Part shown: positions 43,217-54,274 of the stretch, one piece after another
Numbering within the stretch: position 1 is the stretch's first letter
Layout of the letters: each line of letters starts with the position of its first letter
Origin: Doryteuthis pealeii
Taxonomy: Eukaryota > Mollusca > Cephalopoda > Myopsida > Loliginidae
Length of the DNA stretch: 64,000 nucleotides
Direction of reading: 5' to 3'
NCBI GenBank assembly: GCA_023376005.1
Contig: CM042142.1
Coordinates: 44,951,001-45,015,000, forward strand
Position numbers and translations under genes: made by a program
Notes under the pieces: model-generated
Seen by the model: only the letters and a program-made list of their open reading frames with translations
Told to the model about the DNA's origin: nothing
The model's database searches: none

Positions 43217-43928
43217 ATCTTATGCAATGATCTTTATACGCTTCATGATGAACAGTAAACATTTGTTTATAGGTCAGTGACGGTATGCCAGCTTAGCTTC
43301 AACTTTGAACTTGGCATCTTCCCATCTAAATTCCATTGCCACTATCAAGCAAAAAGCGTAGAGATTGATTTGCTTTGACCGTTCCTCACAGAAAATCGTC
43401 CTGCTAGGTTTGGGATTTGGTTTCGTCCGGAATCAGATTAGTTCTGATAACAGATTACGGTTTTCTTGTTGGGAGAGATGGACAGAGATGGAGGACAGTC
43501 TTTGACTCCCTCCCCCGGCAACAAGATTCTTGCACTCTTAGCAATTATATTTTTGTAAATATGGGCCATCTATCCTTGCAGTCGTCTGAGACTCTAAATC
43601 GGAACAAAGCTGTACTAGAAGCGGTTAGCTAACTGATTTTTAATTTATCTATCATATCAGGCTGTTTGGGGTGGTGGGTTCTAGTGGGTTCTGGTGGGTT
43701 CTGGTGGGTGCTGCGGCATTGATGGTCGAAACGATAATGGCCTTCTTTTGATTCACCAACCCCCAATGAGAAAGATTCGTTTTTAAAATAAGCAAATTTT
43801 AGTAGCATCGTACATCATTATACTTGTTGTTGCTTATTCTTTTTTTCTGTATTATCCTCACCTTCTCCTCTTTTGGCTTCGGTCAAGTTGATAAGGAAAT
43901 AAAGAAAGATTACTTTCGCAACCCCCGC
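43217..43928. other. unique region with short TGGGTTC tandem repeat, no gene recognised
   Basis: 43417-43632 is a 71-codon open frame without recognised domain. 43670-43712 has four GGTGGGTTCT-type units. Confidence 0.35.
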
Positions 43929-43934
43929 CTCTCT

Positions 43935-43995
<61 letters not shown>
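43929..43995. repeat. (TC)n microsatellite
   Basis: Perfect run with one slip. A second (TC)n at 44275-44312 lies on the other side of SINE-B. Confidence 0.95.
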
Positions 43996-43996
<1 letters not shown>

Positions 43997-44001
43997 AAAG
44001 A

Positions 44002-44248
44002 TTGGGTTAGCTCAGTCGGTAGAGCGTTCGGCTAGAAACCACAAGGTTCCTAGTTCGATACCGGTCCTCGCCAACTCAGCGTATGAGTAGCACAAGGATC
44101 CGTGCGGTAAAGTAAGGAGCTGATGGTAGGTGTGGCGCTCCACTCCAGACGCCAAAACAATCTCCTTGGTCTAGCGCTATTGAAAAGGGGATAGACTCCC
44201 TCGCTGATTGGCTGATACCGACTTTAGGCCGCTCCGACGACTTTTCTT
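44002..44248 (+). mobile_element. SINE-B, essentially consensus
   Basis: Head GATTGGGTTAGCTCAGTCGG then TAGAGCGTTCGGC, B box CTAGTTCGATACC. Body CAGCGTATGAGTAGCAC, GGAGCTGATGGTAGGTGTGG, TAGACTCCCTCGCTGATTGG. 3' end GGCCGCTCCGACGACTTTT. Best reference copy for the family here. Confidence 0.95.
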
Positions 44249-44272
44249 TTCTTTTTACTTTCATAGCCCCCC

Positions 44273-44312
<40 letters not shown>

Positions 44313-44553
44313 GCAGTCATGAATATTCTAAGTTCTCACTCTTTGTTTTGATAGTGTTAATTCAATGAGATTTAATACCAACTTTGCTGAATGCTAGAAA
44401 TTAACTATAAAATAAAATCTGCTGTTGACAGCATTACTTGCAATTTGCAACTCCCTTTAATGACTGGCTCTTGTCTTCAGAAAGTAGAGAGTTATCTGCC
44501 CTTCTTTCTTCTTTTCCCCTCATTTTTTAATGTGGAAGCCAACACATGGACAC

Positions 44554-45046
44554 GCCGGTGTGGGTCGTCCAACAAAGACGTACGTTGACCAGCTCTGCGC
44601 GGATACTGGATGCTACGCAGAGGACTTACCACGGACAATGAGTAATAGGGATGGTTGGTGTGAGATTGTCATGGATATCCATGCTACTAGCGCAACATGA
44701 TGAGGATGAGGATGATGATGATGATGATCTTTGATTTAGATTTTGGTTTCAAAGATTTAAAAAAAGATTTTTGGTTGTAAAGTTTCAATTCTGTAGAGTT
44801 TGCTAATAATAATACCTAATGATATCGGTTTTCATTGAAATACATTTTATTTCATTAGAAATAATAAAATTGTGGTATCTTTGATTTAGAATACCTGTTC
44901 ACTCATGCCAGTGTGGGTCGTCCAACAAAGACATACGTTGACCAGATCGCGGATACTGGATGCTACGCAGAGGACCTACCAGGGACAATGAGCGATAGGG
45001 ATGGTTGGTGAGAGATTGTCATGGATATCCATGCTACTAGCGCAAC

Positions 45047-45087
<41 letters not shown>

Positions 45088-45261
45088 CTTTGATTTAGAT
45101 TTTGGTTTCAAAGATTTAAAAAAAGATTTTTGATGTAAAGTTTCAATTCTGTATAGTTTGCTAATAATAATAATACCTAATGATATCGGTTTTCATTGAA
45201 AGACGTTCAATTCGAAATAATAAAATTGTGGTATCTTTGATTTAGAATACCTGTTCACTCA
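44554..45261 (+). repeat. 353-bp tandem duplication of a LINE-R 3' end plus flank
   Basis: Unit 1 44554-44906, unit 2 44907-45261. Each has the LINE-R C-terminus (translation VGRPTKTYVDQ, TGCYAEDLPRTMS), the (ATG)n tail and about 190 bp of downstream DNA (TTTGATTTAGATTTTGGTTT ... ATACCTGTTCACTCA). Copies are about 95 percent alike outside the ATG run, so the duplication is younger than the LINE insertion. Confidence 0.92.
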
Positions 45262-45850
45262 GTAGGTAAGGGGTTAATAAAGTCAATAGTAAATTTACTT
45301 GTTGGGCTAGTTTGAATTTCTTTTCGTTGGGAAATAATCACTGATGATTGATATAGGATATGAGCTAGTGCATATATACCTGGTGATTTCTACCAACAGC
45401 ATTACCTGTTATTAGCGTCCACATCTCATTAACCATTAATAGTATGTCTGAGCCTGAGTTCATAAATGTATTCTATTGTAAGACTTAGCCAAATCCAGGT
45501 AAATGGAATATATTTATGAGAAGAGTACATTTCAAGAGATGAAGAGGAAGAGATGAAAGTTGGCTGATATTAGATGATAAAGACTGACTCAGTGCTATGA
45601 GCAGTAGACACATGGTTGATAGACTTGAGGTTCTGTTTTAATGGGCAGCTTGATGATATTCATTTGCACCAAACAGTTTAACACAGAGAAATTTAACATT
45701 ACTAAAGGAATCTTCTGTGAAATTCAAAGACAAATTCTTTGACAGTAACTCTATAATTATCCAATATCAAATCTTTGTGTTCATTACTAAAAACAACGAT
45801 GAACATAGAGATGGAGAAGCCCCAAGACAACCCAAGGGAGCAGACAAGAA
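45262..45850. other. no gene seen
   Basis: AT-rich and unique. Confidence 0.4.
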
Positions 45851-45951
45851 GAACAGAGAGAGAATCAGCCCAGATACTTAAATAGACCATAACTGACCCA
45901 GCCAATATAGAAGAGATAGTAATGATGTCTGTACAGCAGAGAAGAGACACA

Positions 45952-46529
45952 AGAAGATAGAAGGGTAATTCCATGTCAAATCATCCAGAAAAAAAAGTAA
46001 AATTGTTACCCACCCACTTCAATTCTTATGAAATTTTTTCCAGTTAACATTAGACAATAACTTTTGGTACAAATAATGTTCAATATATATTAAATAATAA
46101 TAAAAAAAATTGTTGTTGGCGTAGACGCAGTGCCACATAAGGATATTGATCTTGCTATGAAAAAGATCAGAAATCATCAATAACTTAAAATTGGTTGACT
46201 TTGAGGCTTTTTTGATATCATATTTAGATTCCCTGGGCGAAAATGTTTTTTATAAACCAATTTATAGGAGTAGGGAAGTTCTAGAACTCATTTTACAGAC
46301 AAAAATAGGTTACAAAAAGTCACCATTTTTTCCGACCTCCCCCCACCCCCCAAAAAAAAATTTGGAGAGCTAAAAATCGACATATCTCCACTAATTTTTG
46401 GATTTGGAAGTTTGAAATTTAGAGATTGGCTAACTTTATCATAATCCACACTTGGACAAAATTTCAGAAAAGTTGAAGGGGGTGGGTGACATAGCCTGGA
46501 TGATTTGACGTGGAATTACCCAGAAGATA
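45952..46529. mobile_element. TIR element (H family), copy 2, with 26-bp TIRs
   Basis: Body 45963-46521. GGGTAATTCCATGTCAAATC at the left is answered by GATTTGACGTGGAATTACCC at the right, extending to CATCCAG/CTGGATG. AGAAGATA at 45952-45959 and 46522-46529 may be an 8-bp TSD with three extra bases at the left. An old (~80 percent) relative is at 35896-36474. Confidence 0.85.
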
Positions 46530-46950
46530 AGTACTATAAGATGTTAAGAGAAGAGAGGTCTATGCAACAGTTTTAATAGATAAAGAAATGAAATGGAACA
46601 AAGAAAATTTATTCTCTCTCTTTCGAATAATTAGGAAGATGTATTTGATTGAATTTAAAACAGCACCTTTTCTTTTTTTTTTTTTCTTAAGTGGCTAAAA
46701 CATTAAATGTGTCATCTATGAAGGTAGGCTATTTATCCAGAAATTAGAGACTATCACTAGTTATACCAGCCTAACTATATAAGACTGTAATATTAAACAT
46801 AAGTGTGAAAAAGAGTTTCTTATATCTTATCAAATATGGTACATTAATTAGATGAATCAATTAAAAAAAATAACTAAACTAATTGAAGAGATTTTATATT
46901 ATGAAAAATAACACCTTTATCTCAATCAGACTGTAAATGATTCTACTATA
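46530..46950. other. no gene seen
   Basis: AT-rich unique DNA. Confidence 0.4.
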
Positions 46951-46956
46951 ATAACA

Positions 46957-47395
46957 CTGGATAACACAATTTTTGTTGAGTTGGATTTTAGAGTATTTTT
47001 TTTTTTTTACCTCTAAATCCATAAATAACTCCAGTTTTTCTATATCACATCAACATTTTTGAACTACAGGATACTCTCTATTTTTCCCCAAAACCATAAA
47101 AATACAGCATTTAACAAATTTGTTCTTATTTGATGGAATGTTTTTTTTAAATTTGCATATAATGGAAAATGATAAAACATTACACTGGGCATCACAATTT
47201 TTGTTGACTTAGATCTGACACTTGATTTTGATTAATTTTCAGACTTTGGATCCAAAAATTACCCCAGTTTTTTTTCTATTACATCAACTTTTTAAGTAAA
47301 AAGATACCCTTGATTGATCACAAAAAAACATTAAAATACTGCATGTAGCAAATATGTGTTTATTTTATAGAATTTATAAAATATTTACAATGGAA
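46957..47395. repeat. diverged ~230-bp tandem duplication
   Basis: CACAATTTTTGTTGA at about 46966 and 47197, then TACAGCATTTAACAAATTTG versus TACTGCATGTAGCAAATATG at about 47102 and 47337. Roughly 65-70 percent alike. Confidence 0.65.
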
Positions 47396-47659
47396 AGTAA
47401 TTAAAAAATGGCTTGTCTGTAATGTTTGTACGAATTCATCTTGTTCATACAAAGGATACTATTACCGTAAGTCAAATTGTGTGCAAGTAGTTAGGGTAAA
47501 AATTTACACATAGTTTTTCTAGAGTATTCAACCTGTGAACAATTTCACTTTTTGCTACAACAATAGTCAGCCATTATATTTACATCCCATATACCTTGAT
47601 TCTATTCCTCCATGGATTTTAAATCTTGATGTAATCATTCATCTTGCTCATTCCAAATA

Positions 47660-48023
47660 AAATTAATATATCTAATATTTTTACAAACATAATGAATCTG
47701 ATAATACAAATGTATTTAATAGATTTTACATCTTACATTTTGCATCTGATAATACTAAAGTATGTAATAACTTTACAAATATTGCACCTGATAATACTAA
47801 TGTATTTAATAATTTTACAAATATTGCACCTGATAATACTAATGTATGTAATAACTTTACAAATATTGCACCTGATAATACTAATGTATGTAATAACTTT
47901 ACAAATATTGCATCTGATAATACTAATATATTTAATAACTTTACAAATATTGCATGTGATAATATTAATGTCTCAAATAACTTTACAACCATATCTGAAA
48001 ATACGAATGTATCTAATAGATTT
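47660..48023. repeat. minisatellite, 42-bp sub-array
   Basis: ATTGCACCTGATAATACTAA starts at 47781, 47823 and 47865: exact 42-bp period, about seven units. Being 14 codons long, it stays open in several frames on both strands, which is why 110-160-codon frames appear here. They are not supported as genes. Confidence 0.92.
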
Positions 48024-48464
48024 GGCTTGGTCACGTCAGGAGGATGGACAAAGACCACATCTCCAAAGACCTACTGTATGGCGAATTAGTAGAAGGCACC
48101 CGAGTGGTAGGGAGACTACACCTGCACTTTAAAGATGTCAGCAAGAAGGACATTAATACATGCCACGTTAACACCAACACATGGGAGGCTTGCGCAGAAA
48201 ACCAAGTAGCCTGGTGCAAGTGATGAAAAGAAGTGAAAAAGAGAGGAAAGAAGCCATCATAGAAAAGAGAGCCAGAAGAAAGAAGAGACAACAGCAACTC
48301 CAGCAAGCATCACTGTTTGTTTGCAGTCATTGCACCAGAGATTACCATTCAAAAATTGCTCTGTTCAGCTACTCACGCAGATGCAGATAGAAAGAAAAAA
48401 TAAGTGGACACTACGCCATTGTCTTTAGGATTCCAACAACAATACTACTGTATCTAATAGATTT
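48009..48464 (+). pseudogene. LINE-Z C-terminal fragment with C2H2-like finger, inserted in minisatellite
   Basis: Insert 48024-48449, flanked by identical GTATCTAATAGATTT at 48009-48023 and 48450-48464. Translation begins WLGHVRRMDKDHISKDLLYG, then GRLHLHFKDVSKKDI and NTNTWEACAENQVAW. After a shift come EKRARRKKRQQQLQQ and the finger-like VCSHCTRDYHSKIALFSYSR with CxxC and a missing first His (Y/S at the usual place). 5'-truncated as expected. The end is CGCCATTGTCTTTAGGATTC, without the (ATG)n tail of LINE-R. Confidence 0.85.
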
Positions 48465-49012
48465 TACATCTATAATATGCAATATGATAATACTAGTTTA
48501 TCTAATAGATTTACATCTATGATATACAATATGATAATACTAGTTTATCTAATAGATTTTACATTTATAATATACAATATGATAATACTAGTTTATCTAA
48601 TAGATTTTACATTTATAATATACAATATGATAATACTAGTTTATCTAATAGATTTTACATTTATAATATACAATATGATAATACTAGTTTATCTAATAGA
48701 TTTTACATCTATAATATACAATATGATAATACTAGTTTATCTAATAGATTTTACATTTATAATATACAATATGATAATACTAGTTTATCTAATAGATTTT
48801 ACATCTATGATATACAATATGATAATACTAGTTTATCTAATAGATTTACAATATGATAATACTAGTTTATCTAATAGATTTTACATCTATACTAATACTA
48901 GTTTATCTAATAGATTTTACATCTATAATATACAATATGATAATACTAGTTTATCTAATAGATAATATACAATATGATAATACTAGTTTATCTAATAGAC
49001 TTTACAACCATA
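48450..49012. repeat. minisatellite, 48-bp sub-array
   Basis: GATAATACTAGTTTATCTAA recurs every 48 bp (about ten units, with a few shorter ones near 48840-48975). The first 27 bases align with the 42-bp unit on the other side of the LINE-Z insertion, so both come from one ancestral array. Confidence 0.92.
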
Positions 49013-49544
49013 ACGTTGCATCTCCCCTTAAGTTAATTCTGTTGATACTCTTTTTTATATATTCTCCAAGTCCTTAAATTGTTATATCTACACAATCCTC
49101 ACTGCTGGTCTGTCATCTTTCTCCTTTTTTGGACACATACAACCTGTCCATATCATCCCTCGGGTGTAAGGCCTTGTGCATTGTCATCAATTCCCACATA
49201 CTATGGTTCAACTATCTAAATCCCCCTTTCAAAAATGGTACAAAGTATCTGCCAAGGTATTTATTCCATTGATTTGATTTCTGCAATATAGTTCGGTTTT
49301 GAGAAATGTTCTTGTTCTTCAGGAGTATTCTTTTCTTATTCTTTCTTTCATCTCTGTTTTATCGTATCTGCTTCTAATATTCCCAGGTATTTGAAGTTTT
49401 CTTTTTACCCCTGGGTCAAGATTGTTTCTTGATTGGAGAGTTCTATTCCTTCCATTGTTTTCCTTTTTCCTTTTCTCATTAGCAGCATGGCACATTTTTC
49501 AATCCCAAATTCCATTCCTATATCTTAACTGTAGATCCAAAATG
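49013..49544. other. no gene seen
   Basis: Unique DNA, T-rich. Short frames only. Confidence 0.4.
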
Positions 49545-49792
49545 TTTGTATAACAGTTTAATGGGCTTGAATTCAAAGTTTTCATTCTCCTAGACTGGTT
49601 ACTTAACCAAGGTTAAACAACCCAGTCTGTCCTATTATTTACCCATAGCTGTAGGGAGAATATTTGGATGTATAACTTTCCCAAGACTATAAGCTCTATG
49701 TGAAACACAAAGAGCCTTGTCCAGTTTTTGAACTCATTTGTGTCTGTTCATTTCCTATGAAGGTAATAATTACACCACATGACTCCACAATT
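49545..49792 (-). mobile_element. SINE-C, 3'-truncated
   Basis: Body 'GAATTCAAAGTTTTCATTCT', 'TTTACCCATAGCTGTAGG', head with B box TTTTTGAACTC and AATTACACCACATGAC. The tail is missing. Confidence 0.8.
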
Positions 49793-49827
49793 CCTGATAT
49801 ATATATATATATATATAAGGTAAAGTA

Positions 49828-50058
49828 AAGTCGTCGGGGCTGCCTAATGTCGGTATCAGCCATACAGCGCTACTTACTAGCACTAGACCAAGAATTTTAT
49901 TTTAGCATCTGAGGTGGAGCGCCACACCTACCATCAGCTCCTACTTTACTGCACAGATTCCTGTGCTACTCATACGCTGAGTTGTTGAAGGCCAGTATTG
50001 AACCAGGAAGCTTGTGGTTTCTAGCCGAACGCTCTACCGACTGTGCTAAGCCGGCCCT
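49828..50058 (-). mobile_element. SINE-B
   Basis: GTCGTCGGGGCTGCC to GCTAAGCCGGCCC. A short deletion in the CCCCTTTTCAATAG region; the head is complete. Confidence 0.9.
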
Positions 50059-50084
50059 AAAGGGAGGGGATAGATATATATATA

Positions 50085-50345
50085 AAACTGATATTTTATA
50101 TCATAGAATATCATAAAACATGTTCTTAATAACAATTAAGTTCATTTCAAATAATGCGCAAGCACAATTGAGAACACATTTTATCATATTTTTGTGTTAA
50201 AACATTGAATCGAACAAATTCCTATTTTCAGTGTAGATTTACAGTGAAATGAAAATAGCTGACAAAAACACACAGCTTCCTCAAAGTGAAACAAACTAGG
50301 GAAGGTTACTCTCATTTATGTAGCTAATGTTCAGATTACCTGATT
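50085..50345 (-). repeat. J-family hairpin element, copy 1
   Basis: Reverse complement of 54275-54545 for its main part: ATGTAGCTAATGTTCAGATTACC, 'TTTTCAGTGTAGATTTACAG' and the hairpin core ATAATGCGCAAGCACAATT. The hairpin here is imperfect. Confidence 0.75.
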
Positions 50346-51290
50346 ATGTACAAATTATGTATTAAGAATGTCTACTTGAAGTATGTAAATGATTATTGTC
50401 AAATAGGAATACTTACTTGAAATGATACACCTGCTAGAAGAAAATGACTTTGGCATTAAATAACCCAACAAGGATTGACATGCAGTAAAAAACAACCAAG
50501 CAAACAACCAACCAACCAACCAGCCTGATCAAGATTAAGAAATTAAACCACTGGGTTCATATGGAACATTTTAACCACAGAGCTATTTTTTCTTTCATAT
50601 AAATGCTTACAAAATATTAGTATTAGATAGGAATACTTGAAACTTAAGGAGGTGTGCTTGCATAATAGTTATTGTTACTTTAAATCATATAATTGCTTGA
50701 AATAGGAAAAGAAAAATATTATGTTAACTCAAGTATCAGAGTTAACATAAAAAATAATAGGAAGAAACACAATGAGTATTAAGGATAGGTAAAAAGGTTT
50801 ACTAAGCAAAGATACAAGGTGTACCCAGTAATTAGCAATTGCTTGGTTGAATTAACAAGTCCAATAAGATTTTTGTTGTTTCTCTTTTCTGAGATTTCGT
50901 CAGATGTTATTTATAGGAAAAACAGACAATTCTCATTAATTAGGTATTATATGTCAAAAAAAATTTAATTTGGCATTAAATAACCCAATAAGGTTTGACA
51001 TGCCATAAAACAAACCAACCTAATCAGTATCAATAAATTGAAACACTAAGTTTCTGTTTATTTTTTTAACCACACAGCTATTTTTCTACAAGTGCATTAT
51101 AGTATCCTGCCAATTATTTCTAAGTAATTTTATTTTATCCACTCCGGGATTTTTGTTTGTTTGTTTGTTTGTTTATTTACTGCTATTTTATTTTATTTCA
51201 TTTTATTTTATGTTTATTTTTTTTAATTCTATTTTATTCTATTCTATTTTATTTTAATTTTATTTTAACCTTCTTTCTAATTTTAGGAGA
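50346..51290. other. two shared-tail remnants, pentanucleotide-like T-rich DNA, no gene
   Basis: 50453-50521 and 50972-51015 end in the shared tail (AACAAGGATTGACATGC; AATAAGGTTTGACATGCC, then AACCAACC). 51160-51275 is TTTTA/TTTAT low complexity. Confidence 0.6.
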
Positions 51291-51870
51291 GTGGGTCGGA
51301 TTGTGTACGGTCGGGGGAGTGATTTCCAATATATCATTTTGAGGTTTTACACCATCTTTATTTTAAGTTTTTCGTTTTGGTGGGTAACGGACTGGGGCGG
51401 GGGGGGGGGATTCGGAAGAATCGCGCACGGCGATAGAAAGGTGGGGGAAGGAAGGGAAGGGTGAGATGCCGCTCATTGGAAGTTGTTTTTAGTGTCAGGG
51501 CTTCGTTTTCTTCTGCACTTCTTTCTGGTTACTGGTCGTCTGTTCAATTAGACACTAAGAATTGCCTGCTAGAGGAGGAGAGGCTAGACAAATCCGGATT
51601 AGGAAAAGCGTTCGGACAACATTCCAAATAATACTTATGAGTTCACCCAGTGTCCTATTTTCCACGCTAACTCTCTGCAGCTGATTTTATTCAACTTTAC
51701 TGCCTCGTAGTGTGGCCGTACAAGAAGATTAATAATAAGGTTACTAATATGACTAAGAATGCCGTTGTTATTATATTGTACTTCTATCATCACAACATTG
51801 AGTATCTTTGAAACAATATGAAACATTGCTGTGACACCTCTCAGTGTTGCTTTGAGCTCTCTAGCCCTAT
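51291..51870. other. G-rich patch, no gene recognised
   Basis: 51390-51470 has G-runs (GGGGCGGGGGGGGG), possibly G-quadruplex forming. Remainder unique. Confidence 0.35.
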
Positions 51871-52050
51871 ATGTATCCACCCCCACCCCCACTAAAAGCA
51901 GGGTATGACACAAGGACAATTTTTAGGTGCACTACAACTGGTTTATATTCAGAATTTTTCCTTCTAGACCATTTGCTGGTAAAAGAGTCCAGTTTTCCTT
52001 ACTATTCACCCATAGCTAGGGGGTGGAGAATTGTTGGATTCATATCTTTT

Positions 52051-52392
52051 CCAAGAGTAGGTTTGTTTTGTTTTGTTTTGTTTTACGGCATATCAACCTC
52101 AGTGGGTCATTTAATGCCGATAAAGATTTGAAATAAATCAATTCTTAATGGATAATACAATTTTGTTTATCAACTCATGTTTTTCTATTTAACCCATACA
52201 TGGGACCCTAACAGGTACTGCCACTCCGGGTCACAGTGGACCTGGGAGCAATGGTGATGAAGGGGTGCTCCACATTCCCCAAACCTCCAAAACTGGAACC
52301 TCGCCATCAGATAGAGTTTAACGTCATTTCCAGGACATGTAGACCCGCAGCCACCGCCTTCTAGCATCCATATGATAAAAACCAAGAGTAGG
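52051..52392 (-). mobile_element. Rep-A, 5'-truncated, 11-bp TSD
   Basis: Body 52062-52381; minus-strand order starts at TTTTTATCATATGGATGC and ends GTAAAACAAAACAAAACAAAC. CCAAGAGTAGG at 52051-52061 and 52382-52392. It landed at the junction of SINE-C and SINE-D, so it is the youngest of the three. Close to consensus. Confidence 0.92.
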
Positions 52393-52513
52393 GTGTCCCA
52401 TTATGGAGTAATGATTAGCAAGCTAGTCTAACAGATCCATAACTACTGTATAACAAGTGCACCCCCATACTTGCATCCTTGTGTCACATCCTGACTGTGG
52501 TGAACAGATTGGG
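52391..52513 (+). mobile_element. SINE-D nested in minus-strand SINE-C
   Basis: GTGTCCCATTATGGAGTAAT, TTAGCAAGCTAGTCTAACAG, CCTTGTGTCACATCCTG, GATTGGGTAAATAC. Confidence 0.8.
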
Positions 52514-52744
52514 TAAATACCAACCTTTCCCAAGGGTATTAGCACTATGTGAAATTCAAACAACCTCATCAAGGATTTGAATTAAGGTAGTCATGTCTAT
52601 TTCCTATTACACCTCAAGTGCCTCAACTCTATCCTTGCAGTGATTTCAATGACATTTTGTTTAGAGGAAATTCATAAAATCTTAGAAGATACAGATTTTA
52701 ATAAAATATCTTAATTGGAATCATAAGGCATAGCATTACAGTCT

Positions 52745-52938
52745 TGTTGAAAGCACTGGTTCCCAATAGATCACTAAAATTAAGTAGCGATGAGCCTGTT
52801 CAGTATTTAATTGGGTGACCACTTAAGCAACAGCAGTTACTGTAAGCAATCAGAGTCCTTTGTTTATCAAAATGACTTGATTCAAAATTAAATGACTCGA
52901 AAAGGGTTGATATGCTGTAAAATAAAATAACCAACCGT
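52745..52938 (+). mobile_element. SINE-5S, core and tail
   Basis: ATTAAGTAGCGATGAGCC, TTTAATTGGGTGACCACTTA, CAACAGCAGTTACTGTAAGC, TTTGTTTATCAAAATGAC, then AAAAGGGTTGATATGC and AATAACCAACC. The left part resembles the B box to core linker (AAAGCACTGGTTCC). Confidence 0.85.
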
Positions 52939-53500
52939 AAGGAATAGAATTTCTAGACGTCTAGAGATTCTAGATTTCTAGAATTTCCATGCATTTCTGA
53001 GTAATATACTTACATTTCTATAGCATTTCTATTTGTAATTCATGGTTGGTCGGTTGATTTTTTTGTTTTATGACATATCAACCCTTTTTAGGGTCAGTTA
53101 GCTCAGTCGGTAGAGCGTTCGGCTAGAAACCACAAGGTTCCTAGTTCGATACCAGTCCCCGCCAACTCAGCGTATGAGTAGCACAGGGATCTGTGCGGTA
53201 AAGTAAGGAGCTGACGGAAGGTGTGGCGCTCCTTGGTCTAGCACTATTGAAAAGGGGATAGACTCCCTCGCTGACTGGCTGATACCGACTTTAGGCTGCC
53301 CCTCGACTTTAATGATTAATTAAGCCATTCTAATATTTAGTTTAAATCAAATGACCCAAAAAGGGTTAATATGCCATAATACAAAACAACCAACTATAAG
53401 GTATAGAATTTTCTAGACTTCTAGAATTTCTAGAATTTTCATGCATTTTTATAGTAATGTATTTGCATTTCTATAGCATTTCTACTTGTAATTCTTATCT
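52880..53500. repeat. direct duplication of SINE tail plus ~100 bp flank, split by SINE-B
   Basis: 52880-53045 and 53345-53500 share the tail (AAAGGGTTGATATGC versus AAAGGGTTAATATGCC) and then AGAATTTCTAGAC, TTTCTAGAATTT and CATTTCTATAGCATTTCTA. Offset about 462 bp. An inverted shared tail (53045-53092) and SINE-B lie between. Confidence 0.75.
53090..53311 (+). mobile_element. SINE-B
   Basis: Head GGGTCAGTTAGCTCAGTCGG, B box CTAGTTCGATACC, body with a deletion of about 30 bp around GGCGCTCC/TTGGTC, 3' end TAGGCTGCCCCTCGACTTT. Confidence 0.92.
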
Positions 53501-54179
53501 ACATGATGCTCTAGTCAAGTTGTGTCTCTTTCCAGTAAGGTTTTGGTGGGGGCATTGTCCCCCAACTATAGGCTTGTACCCTTTGGGTATGTATGGGTCA
53601 TGTACAGTAAGTGACTTGTAGCAAGTTGTGAGTATATATATTATATATATATTGGTTGTACACATCTTACTAACTTTAAACAAGACTCAACACAATGAAA
53701 AAATGACAAAGTCGTATTAAAATAAACAATCTGTATTAAACAAAGTTACAGAAATGTAGAACAGCATACCGGGCAAAGTCCTTTGTTTTATATTTTGGTA
53801 TTAATAGTTCATATTTTATCTTCTTTCATTTTCTGATAATGGAGCTGACTTGTTGTGTGATGACTACTTGCTTGTCATCCTCAAAACTGCTGAAATTCCC
53901 GCTTCTTCTTTTTGGCACTCGATTTTTGAATTCAGCGTCTGTTGGTTTCCGTTACTGTATTTTTGGAATTCTCACTCCCCCCTTTTTTAAAACAATCAGC
54001 AACTGCCATTTTATTAACCATTACAGACTCTTCTATTGTATAAGAACTCTTTCATACTTCCTAAGACTTTCAGCCTAACTGTTTGTATCTGAGTTATATA
54101 TTTCATGATACATGGGACCAGACAATAAAGTCTGTTGTTGTTATATGTACCTCTTTATTGGATTCTATTACATACTGTT
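53501..54179. other. no gene seen
   Basis: Unique, mostly AT-rich. The 79-codon frame at 53839-54078 has no recognised domain. A short Rep-A scrap (GGCAGTGGCTGTGGGTC) lies at 54192-54260. Confidence 0.4.
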
Positions 54180-54274
54180 CACCTACATTGGAAGGCAGTG
54201 GCTGTGGGTCTTACTGTCCTGAGCATGATGTTAATCTGCATCTAATCTGTGGGTTATGTGATGGCAAACAAAAG

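Larger units (their letters stand above)
51895..52622 (-). mobile_element. SINE-C interrupted by SINE-D and a Rep-A
   Basis: SINE-C tail half 51895-52060 (minus) and head half 52514-52622 (CCTTTCCCAAGGGTATTAGC; CCTATTACACCTCAAGTGCC). Between them are SINE-D (52391-52513, plus) and Rep-A (52062-52381). The junction sequence TTCCAAGAGTA / TTCCCAAGGGTA looks like the TSD made by SINE-D. Confidence 0.85.

Noticed and set aside
44002..44075. Intact tRNA gene at the head of SINE-B
   Set aside because: A and B boxes look good, but the acceptor stem and anticodon arm do not fold and the sequence continues into the SINE body; the same holds for the other SINE heads.
47644..48132. Long open frames over the minisatellites (also 47726-48058 minus and 48477-48965 plus)
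   Set aside because: Unit lengths of 42 and 48 bp are multiples of three, so several frames stay open by arithmetic. Translations are repetitive, AT-driven and lack any domain.
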